Assembly (NCBI RefSeq): GCF_001544075.1
Contig: NZ_BCNT01000010.1
Location: 1 to 64,000 of the forward strand
Direction of reading: 5' to 3'
DNA length: 64,000 bases
Origin: Comamonas terrae
GTDB lineage: Bacteria; Pseudomonadota; Gammaproteobacteria; Burkholderiales; Burkholderiaceae_C
The position numbers were made by a program, and so were the translations under genes. Positions 57,819 to 64,000 of the stretch are shown here, one piece after another. Under the pieces are notes generated by a model that saw nothing but the letters and a program-made list of their open reading frames with translations, ran no database searches and had not been told where the DNA came from. Numbering within the stretch: position 1 is the stretch's first letter; each line of letters begins with the position of its first letter.

Positions 57819-60293
57819 ATGCCCCGCACCTTCGTCCATCTGCATGCCTGGCGGCTTCGTGGCCTGATCCGCACCACGGCCTGTGCCGCGGCCTGCATGC
57901 TGATCGCCGCCGCGCCTGCCAGCCAGGCGGGACCGGGCGCACAGGCTGCACGCCCCCAGGTGCTGGTGCTGATGTCCTACCATCCGGGGCACAGCTGGGA
58001 AGACCGCATCCTGGCCGGCCTCAACGAATGGGGCGGCAATGGGCCAGCCAAGCCGGTGTTTCATACCGAGTGGATGGACACCAAGCGCTACCCGGGCATG
58101 GAGCAGCGCCAGCGCCTGGCCCGCTATCTGAGGGACAAATACGCGCACCAGCGCTTCGACCTGATCGCCACGGTCGACGACAACGCCCTCGAATTCGTGG
58201 CCCGTCAGGATGCGCTCTTCGGCGGCACGCCCGTGGTGTTCAGCGGCATCAACGGCGATCCGGCCCAGATCGTCGGCGACCGGCCCAAGGTCACGGGCAT
58301 CCTGGAACGCTTCGACCTGACGCGCACGCTGCGCACTGCCCTGTCCCTGCATCCGGGGACACGGCACCTGGTGTTCATCACGCCGCAGGACGAGACCGGC
58401 GCCGAACTGCGCAACGGTGTCGACACCGCCCTGGCGCTGCTGCCGCCCGGCCCGCAGGTGGAGCACTGGATAGCGCCCGATCTGTCGCGCATCGGCGAGC
58501 GCCTGCAGCAGCAGCCGCGGGACACGCTGGTCTTCGTGCTCGGCTCCATCCCCGCGCAGGCGGACCAGCCGCCGCTGGAGCCCGAGGAGGTGACGGCCTT
58601 TGTGCACGAGCGCACCGCGCTGCCCGTGTATTCCGACCTGGACACCTCGGTCGGCCGCGGCGCCGTGGGCGGCTACCTGAACAGCGGACTGGAAACCGGC
58701 CGGCTGCAGGCCGCCATGGCTCGGCGGATACTGGAGGGCCAGGCACCCTCGCAGATCCCCTATGTGCGCGAGACGCCGCTGGCCCTGCTGTTCGACTACC
58801 AGCAGTTGCACCGGCTGGGCGTGAACACCCGCCACCTGCCCGAAGGCAGCACGCTGCTCAACGAGCCCGCGTCGATCTTCGATTCCGAATACCGCCAGCC
58901 GCTGATCGGCTTTTCGCTGGTGGTGCTCCTGCTGCTGGCCAGCGTGGCCATCCTGGTCATCCGCAGCCGCGTGCTGGCCGAGCGCCAGCAGGCCCTGCAC
59001 TACCAGGCCACGCATGACGACCTCACGGGCCTGCCCAACCGCCAGGGCCTGCCCGAGCTGCTGCAGCAGGCCGCCCGCAATGCGGCCGGCGAACAGGAGC
59101 ATGTGGCGCTGGTGATGCTGGGCCTGAACCGCTTCAAGCTCATCAACGACACCTACGGCCATGCGTTCGGCGATGCCATCGTCGCCGCCATGGCCGAGCG
59201 GCTGCGGCGCTGGCGCGCGCAGCGCGAGGCGCTGGTGCGCTTCGGCGGCGACTCCTTCGTCATCGTTTCGCCCTTCCGCGGCGAGCAGGCGCTGGAGCAC
59301 CTGCGCGCGCGCTGCGAAGCCCTGTTCAGCACGCCCTTCGTCATCAACGGCCAGCGCATTCCCGTCACCGCGGCCTTCGGCATGAGCTCGGCACCGCCGA
59401 ACGCCCTGGACCCCGAACGCCTGCTGCGCGAGGCCGACACGGCCATGTACGAAGCCAAGCGCAACCGCCGCACGCAGGTCGTGACCTTCGACCGCCGCAT
59501 CCATGTGCGCACCACGCGCCAGTTCCAGATCGAGGCCAGCCTGCCCGATGCCATCGCCCGCGGCGAGATCGAGGTGTATTTCCAGCCCATTCTCGACACC
59601 ACGCGCGGCTGCATCGCGGGCTTCGAGGCGCTGGCGCGCTGGCAGCATCCCGAGCTTGGCGCCATACCGCCGCCCGAATTCATCCGCGCCGCCACCGAGT
59701 CGGGTCACATCGGCGCGCTCACGCAATGCGTGCTGCGCAAGGCCTGCCTCGATTTCCTGCCGCACCTGGCCAGCCCCGCCCAGCCATACCTGGCCGTGAA
59801 CGTGTCGGTCAGCGACATCTACGGCGGCGAATTTCCCGCACAGCTGGCCAAGACCCTGGCCAGCCTGGGCATGCCGGCGAACCGCCTGGTGCTCGAGGTG
59901 ACCGAGGACATGCTGCTGGGCGACGAACAGCTGGCGGCCGAGACACTGGCGCAGCTGCGCGCCCAGGGCGTGCGCATCGCGATCGACGACTTCGGCACCG
60001 GTTATTCGTCCATGGGCTATCTGTCGCACTACCAGGTCCACATCATCAAGATCGACCGCAGCTTCGTGCGCAACATCGCTACCAGCCCCCAGGACCAGAA
60101 GATCGTGCGCGCCATCATCTCCATGGCCGCCGACCTGGACCTCAGCGTGATCACCGAAGGCGTGGAAACCCAGGAGCAGTCGGCGCTGCTGCGCTCCATG
60201 GGCTGCGTGCTGCAGCAGGGCTATGTGTTCAGCCGCCCGCAGCCGGCCGCGCAGTGGGCCGGCATGACCCGGCTGCCGGCCGCCGCCGGATAG
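57819..60293 (+). CDS. c-di-GMP phosphodiesterase with periplasmic sensor and degenerate GGDEF
   Basis: This 824-residue inner-membrane protein starts with a signal-like segment (to about 35). A periplasmic ABC-type binding-protein-like domain follows (about 45-340, QVLVLMSYHPGHSWEDRI...VVFSGINGDP), then one helix (about 365-385). The GGDEF domain is degenerate: GGDSF at 476-480 lacks the key Glu, so cyclase activity is unlikely. The EAL domain (about 570-815) is complete: EAL at 603-605, EVTED, DDFGTGYSSMGYL, IKIDRSFV and EGVE. It should break down c-di-GMP in response to an external ligand. It stands alone and ends at a terminator. Confidence 0.92.
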   Translation: MPRTFVHLHAWRLRGLIRTTACAAACMLIAAAPASQAGPGAQAARPQVLVLMSYHPGHSWEDRILAGLNEWGGNGPAKPVFHTEWMDTKRYPGMEQRQRLARYLRDKYAHQRFDLIATVDDNALEFVARQDALFGGTPVVFSGINGDPAQIVGDRPKVTGILERFDLTRTLRTALSLHPGTRHLVFITPQDETGAELRNGVDTALALLPPGPQVEHWIAPDLSRIGERLQQQPRDTLVFVLGSIPAQADQPPLEPEEVTAFVHERTALPVYSDLDTSVGRGAVGGYLNSGLETGRLQAAMARRILEGQAPSQIPYVRETPLALLFDYQQLHRLGVNTRHLPEGSTLLNEPASIFDSEYRQPLIGFSLVVLLLLASVAILVIRSRVLAERQQALHYQATHDDLTGLPNRQGLPELLQQAARNAAGEQEHVALVMLGLNRFKLINDTYGHAFGDAIVAAMAERLRRWRAQREALVRFGGDSFVIVSPFRGEQALEHLRARCEALFSTPFVINGQRIPVTAAFGMSSAPPNALDPERLLREADTAMYEAKRNRRTQVVTFDRRIHVRTTRQFQIEASLPDAIARGEIEVYFQPILDTTRGCIAGFEALARWQHPELGAIPPPEFIRAATESGHIGALTQCVLRKACLDFLPHLASPAQPYLAVNVSVSDIYGGEFPAQLAKTLASLGMPANRLVLEVTEDMLLGDEQLAAETLAQLRAQGVRIAIDDFGTGYSSMGYLSHYQVHIIKIDRSFVRNIATSPQDQKIVRAIISMAADLDLSVITEGVETQEQSALLRSMGCVLQQGYVFSRPQPAAQWAGMTRLPAAAG

Positions 60294-60326
60294 GCCGCCG
60301 CGGCAGCCCGGGCACAAGGAAAAAAG

Positions 60327-60356
60327 AAAAGGGAACGTGGCGACACGTTCCCTTTT
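60327..60356. terminator. Bidirectional terminator
   Basis: A perfect 13-bp stem (AAAAGGGAACGTG at 60327-60339, CACGTTCCCTTTT at 60344-60356) with loop GCGA lies between the convergent EAL gene and purine permease gene. Confidence 0.9.
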
Positions 60357-60422
60357 GCGCTTTTTCGCGCTTCTCCTCCTCCCGGGTGACCGCCCGGGAG
60401 TCCCTGTATTTTTATGCGGGCG

Positions 60423-61724
60423 TCAATGTCCGCCGAGGTAAATGAACTTGAACAGGAAAACGGCGGCGATCAGCCACACGATCCAGTGCACCTCGCGGGC
60501 CTTGCCGGTGAACAGCTTGAGCACGGCATAGGTGATGAAGCCGAAGGCCAGGCCGTTGGCGATGGAGTAGGTGAACGGCATCATCAGGGCCGTGACCACG
60601 GCGGGCACGGCTTCCGTGGTTTCGTCCCACTGCACTTCGGTCAGGTCCTTGAGCATCAGGCAGGCCACGAACAGCAGCGCCGGCGCCGTGGCATAGCCGG
60701 GCACCACGCCGGCCAGCGGCGCGATGAACAGGCAGGCCAGGAACAGCACGGCCACGGTGAGGGCCGTCAGGCCGGTGCGCCCGCCGGCCTGCACGCCGGC
60801 AGCGCTTTCCACATAGGCCGTGGTGCTGGAAGTGCCCAGCATGGAGCCCACGAAGATGGCGCCGGAGTCGGCCAGCAGCGAACGGTTGAAGCGGCCCATG
60901 CGCTCGGGCACCAGCAGGCCCGCGCGGCGCGCCACGCCCATCAGCGTGCCCGTGGCGTCGAACAGCTCCACCAGGAAGAACACCAGCACCACGTTGAGGA
61001 TGCCGCCCGTCAGCGCGGCCTTGATGTCCAGCTTGAACAGCGTGGGCTCGATGGAAGGCGGCATGGAGAACACGCCCTTGAACTCGTTGCCGCCGAAGAA
61101 GAACGAAGCCACCGTGACGGCCAGGATGCCGATCAGCAGCGCGCCCGGCACCTTCAGACGGTCCAGCACCACGATCAGCAGAAAGCCCAGCGAAGCCATG
61201 ATGACCTCGGGCTTGTGCAGATCGCCCAGCGTCACATAGGTGGCGCCGTCGGCCGCCACCACGCCGGCCGTCTTGAGCGCGATCAGCGCCAGGAACAGGC
61301 CGATGCCCACGGTGATGGCCACGCGTATCGAGTGCGGAATGCCCTTGATGATGAGCTCGCGCAGGCCGAACACCGTGGCAAGCAGGAACAGGCAGCCCGA
61401 GACGAAGACCGCGCCCAGCGCCGCCTCCCAGGTGAAGCCCATCTTGAGCACCACCACATAGGCGAAGTAGGCGTTGAGCCCCATGCCCGGCGCCAGCGCG
61501 ATCGGGTAGTTGGCATACAGCGCCATGATGGTGGTGCCCAGCGCCGCGATCAGGCAGGTGGCCACAAAGACCGAGCCCTTGGGCATGCCCGCATCCCCGA
61601 GGATCGAGGGATTGACGAACATGATGTAGGCCATGGTGAGAAACGTGGTCAGGCCCGCGACCAGTTCCGTGCGCACGTTCGTTCCGTGCTCACTGAGTTT
61701 GAAAACCCGTTCTGTCAGATTCAT
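60423..61724 (-). CDS. NCS2 family purine permease (AzgA-like)
   Basis: This 433-residue membrane transporter of the AzgA branch of NCS2 takes up hypoxanthine, guanine or adenine with protons. It has 12-14 hydrophobic segments. Signatures include AYIMFVNPSIL, ALAPGMGLNAYFAYVVV, LVELFDATGTLMGVARRAG and GTSSTTAYVESAAGVQAGGRTGL. The ATG at 61724 gives MNLTERVFKLSEHGTNVRTE; the longer frame adds 19 residues without support. It lies 180 bases downstream of xdhB on the same strand, which fits uptake and oxidation of purines together. Confidence 0.92.
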   Translation of the reverse strand: MNLTERVFKLSEHGTNVRTELVAGLTTFLTMAYIMFVNPSILGDAGMPKGSVFVATCLIAALGTTIMALYANYPIALAPGMGLNAYFAYVVVLKMGFTWEAALGAVFVSGCLFLLATVFGLRELIIKGIPHSIRVAITVGIGLFLALIALKTAGVVAADGATYVTLGDLHKPEVIMASLGFLLIVVLDRLKVPGALLIGILAVTVASFFFGGNEFKGVFSMPPSIEPTLFKLDIKAALTGGILNVVLVFFLVELFDATGTLMGVARRAGLLVPERMGRFNRSLLADSGAIFVGSMLGTSSTTAYVESAAGVQAGGRTGLTALTVAVLFLACLFIAPLAGVVPGYATAPALLFVACLMLKDLTEVQWDETTEAVPAVVTALMMPFTYSIANGLAFGFITYAVLKLFTGKAREVHWIVWLIAAVFLFKFIYLGGH

Positions 61725-61904
61725 CGCATTGTCTCCGTGTTGTTTTCGCGTGCGAGGCGCAACGGTCAGTGAACGCGCCAAGGTCCGGCGCCACGCAAGC
61801 CGTGGCGCTAGGAGGACCGCACCGCCAGGAGCGGCGGGCAGCCCGGGACGTCTGCATCCTCCTGCCGCGGGCCAGCGCTGCAGGCGGATGCCAATAGGGT
61901 CGGT

Positions 61905-64000
61905 TTATGCCGCCTGGGCCTGCAGCGCCTGCACGGCGCGCAGGATGGCCTCGGGGGTGGCCGGTGCGCGCAGCGGCGGATTGCTGCACTCGCCGCCCGC
62001 AGGCGCCACGGACGCCACCGCATCGCGAATGGCGAAGAATACCGAAAACGGCAGCAGCAGCGGGGGCTCGCCCACCGCCTTGCTGCGGTGGATGGAATCC
62101 TCGTGGTTCTGGCCCTCGAACAGGCGCACGTTGAACACGGGCGGGCAATCGTTGGCCGTGGGGATTTTGTAGGTGCTGGGCGCGTGGGTGGTGAGCTTGC
62201 CGCTTTGCGGATGCCAGACCAGCTCCTCGGTGGTCAGCCAGCCCATGCCCTGGATGAAGGCACCCTCGACCTGGCCCACGTCCACGGCCGGGTTCAGCGA
62301 CTTGCCCACGTCGTGCAACACGTCGGCGCGCAGCAGCTTGAATTCACCGGTCAGCGTATCGACCACCACCTCGCTCACGGCCGCGCCATAGGCAAAGTAG
62401 AAGAAGGGCCTTCCCTTCATGGTCTTGCCGTCCCAGTGCAGGCCGGGCGTGGCATAGAAGCCGTCCGACCACAGCTGAACGCGGCGCAGATAGGCGTTGC
62501 GCACCAGCTCGGGAAAGTCCACGGCCTTGCCGTTCACATGCACCTGGTCGTTGGCAAAGCGCACGTCCCCGGCATCGCCGCCATGCATCTCGGCCGCACA
62601 GGCCGCCAGGCGCTCGCGCAGCTGGCGCGCCGCATCCTGGGCCGCCTTGCCGTTGAGGTCGGCGCCCGTGGAGGCCGCCGTGGCCGAGGTGTTGGCCACC
62701 TTGGTCGTGTCGGTGGCCGTGACGCGCACGCGCTCGAAGGCCACGCCCAGCTCGTGCGCCACCACCTGGGCCACCTTGGTGTTCAGGCCCTGGCCCATTT
62801 CGGTGCCGCCATGGTTCACGAGGATGGAGCCGTCGGTGTAGATGTGCACCAGCGCGCCGGCTTGGTTGAAGTGGGCCACGTTGAAAGAGATGCCGAACTT
62901 CAGCGGCGTCAGCGACAGCCCGCGCTTGAGCACCGGGCTTTGCGCATTGAAGGCGTTCACGGCCTCGCGGCGCGCGCGGTAGTCGCTGCTGGCCTCCAGT
63001 TCGGCCACGAGATCGTGGATCACGTTGTCCACCACGGTCTGTTCGTAGGGCGTGACGTTGTTGCCGTCCGTGCCGTAGAAGTTCACGCGGCGCACGTCCA
63101 GCGCATCGCGGCCCAGGTTGCGCGCAATCGTCTCCATGATGTTCTCGATGGCGATCGCGCCCTGCGGGCCGCCGAAGCCGCGGAAGGCCGTGTTGCTCTG
63201 GGTGTTGGTCTTGCCCATGTGGCCGTGCATGGACACGTCGGGCAGCCAGTAGGCATTGTCGAAGTGGCACAGCGCGCGCGTCATCACCGGCGCCGACAGG
63301 TCGGCCGAGTGGCCGGCGCGCGAGACCATGGTGATCTCCGCGCCCAGGATTCGGCCTTCGTCGTCGTAGCCCACCTCGTACTCGTACCAGAAGCAGTGGC
63401 GGCGGCCGGTGATCATGAAGTCGTCGTCACGGTCCAGGCGCAGCTTCACGGGGCGGCGCAGGCGCGTCGCGGCCACGGCGGCCACGCAGGCGAACAGCGC
63501 CGATTGCGACTCCTTGCCGCCGAAGCCGCCGCCCATGCGGCGGCACTCCACATGCACCGCATGCGAGGCCACGCCCAGCGCATGGGCGACCAGGTGCTGC
63601 ATTTCGCTCGGGTGCTGGGTGGAGCAGTGGATGTGCACCGCGCCGTCTTCCTTGGGTATGGCGTAGCTGATCTGGCCTTCCAGGTAGAACTGCTCCTGGC
63701 CGCCCACATCCAGCGTGCTCTTGAGGCGGTGCGGCGCCCTGGCGATCGCGGCGCGCGCGCCGCCTTCGCTGGTGCTGCGCTCCAGGTGCATGGAAGGCAT
63801 CACGTACTGGCCCAGCGCATGCGCCTGCTGCGGCGTCAGCACGGGCGGCGCCTCGGTGATCGTGGCCACGCTCTTGGCCAGGGCGGCCGCGCGGCGTGCG
63901 GCATCGCGGCTTCTGGCGATGACGGCGAACAGGGGCTGGCCCACGTAGCGGATCTCGCCGTCGCAAAGGATGGGGTCGTCGTGGATGATGGAGCCGCAGT
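61905..64000 (-). CDS. xdhB: Xanthine dehydrogenase molybdopterin-binding subunit (5' end outside the window)
   Basis: About 698 codons of the large subunit are visible; the frame remains open to the window edge, so the start lies beyond 64000. The first visible part (IIHDDPILCDGEIRYVGQPLFAVIA) is the substrate-binding Ald_Xan_dh_C region. Molybdenum-site motifs are CRRMGGGFGGKESQ, FRGFGGPQGAIAIENI and the catalytic Glu in AVGEPPLLLPFSVFFAIRDAV near the C-terminus. It oxidises hypoxanthine and xanthine to urate with XdhA (iron-sulfur/FAD), expected upstream. The downstream purine permease supports this. Confidence 0.93.
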   Translation of the reverse strand, partial: CGSIIHDDPILCDGEIRYVGQPLFAVIARSRDAARRAAALAKSVATITEAPPVLTPQQAHALGQYVMPSMHLERSTSEGGARAAIARAPHRLKSTLDVGGQEQFYLEGQISYAIPKEDGAVHIHCSTQHPSEMQHLVAHALGVASHAVHVECRRMGGGFGGKESQSALFACVAAVAATRLRRPVKLRLDRDDDFMITGRRHCFWYEYEVGYDDEGRILGAEITMVSRAGHSADLSAPVMTRALCHFDNAYWLPDVSMHGHMGKTNTQSNTAFRGFGGPQGAIAIENIMETIARNLGRDALDVRRVNFYGTDGNNVTPYEQTVVDNVIHDLVAELEASSDYRARREAVNAFNAQSPVLKRGLSLTPLKFGISFNVAHFNQAGALVHIYTDGSILVNHGGTEMGQGLNTKVAQVVAHELGVAFERVRVTATDTTKVANTSATAASTGADLNGKAAQDAARQLRERLAACAAEMHGGDAGDVRFANDQVHVNGKAVDFPELVRNAYLRRVQLWSDGFYATPGLHWDGKTMKGRPFFYFAYGAAVSEVVVDTLTGEFKLLRADVLHDVGKSLNPAVDVGQVEGAFIQGMGWLTTEELVWHPQSGKLTTHAPSTYKIPTANDCPPVFNVRLFEGQNHEDSIHRSKAVGEPPLLLPFSVFFAIRDAVASVAPAGGECSNPPLRAPATPEAILRAVQALQAQAA

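Noticed and set aside
60379-60400. Hairpin CTCCCGGG...CCCGGGAG as terminator of the purine permease gene
   Set aside because: The 8-bp stem is real but has no T run; the stronger hairpin at 60327-60356 already serves both convergent genes.

Overview
This window is chromosomal DNA of a high-GC betaproteobacterium. The gene set and the repeat style point to the family Comamonadaceae, most likely Delftia or a close relative. The signs are a cphA'/cphA cyanophycin pair with its partner ABC transporter, a Bug-type periplasmic binding protein, an E. coli-type riboflavin synthase, and degenerate ATAGCT-rich intergenic repeats. The genus was judged by eye without a database. I see no rRNA, tRNA, CRISPR array, phage, insertion sequence or plasmid function.

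Layout. 0.1-0.55 kb: a small charged protein of unknown function. 0.75-9.1 kb: a cyanophycin locus, with DUF1854 protein and zinc-ribbon ABC transporter on the minus strand, divergent from cphA', cphA and a CreA-family gene. 9.2-11.6 kb: a YeiE-like LysR regulator divergent from the YeiH-family transporter. 11.75-14.2 kb: a MarR regulator and FUSC efflux protein. 14.4-15.7 kb: a lipoprotein of lower GC. 15.7-18.4 kb: semialdehyde dehydrogenase and a Bug protein. 18.5-23.9 kb: a DUF2760-Hsp70-Hsp70 operon. 24.3-25.2 kb: a glutamate/aspartate binding protein. 25.3-30.5 kb: a LysR gene divergent from HglS, an FAD oxidase-type dehydrogenase and an aminotransferase. Together these three could take 2-aminoadipate to 2-oxoglutarate, the last part of D-lysine catabolism. 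30.9-32.6 kb: a beta-helix repeat protein and riboflavin synthase. 32.66-33.25 kb: a ~590-bp imperfect palindrome with no gene.

33.4-35.9 kb: a Cu(I) P-type ATPase behind a MerR-type promoter. 36.0-38.0 kb: cytochrome c, cupin, and a divergent LysR gene with a frameshift. 38.1-46.1 kb: a pyroglutamate (5-oxoproline) utilisation cluster of DUF969 and DUF979 membrane proteins, pyrrolidone-carboxyl peptidase, PxpA, fused PxpBC and a biotin carboxylase with its own biotin carrier domain. A GntR regulator is divergent from it, and two matching dyads lie in the shared promoter region. 46.3-48.8 kb: glmS divergent from an Lrp/AsnC regulator with a dyad between them. 49.0-53.5 kb: a MASE2-GGDEF cyclase, a histidine kinase, glmU and a LysR gene. 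53.6-57.7 kb: tyrS, an M23 peptidase and anmK. 57.8-60.3 kb: a GGDEF-EAL protein with a periplasmic sensor. 60.4-64 kb: a purine permease and the 3' part of xdhB, which runs off the end.

Two themes recur. One is nitrogen and amino-acid economy: cyanophycin storage, lysine and 5-oxoproline catabolism, acidic amino-acid uptake and purine degradation. The other is amino-sugar and cell-wall metabolism: glmS, glmU, anmK and the M23 peptidase.
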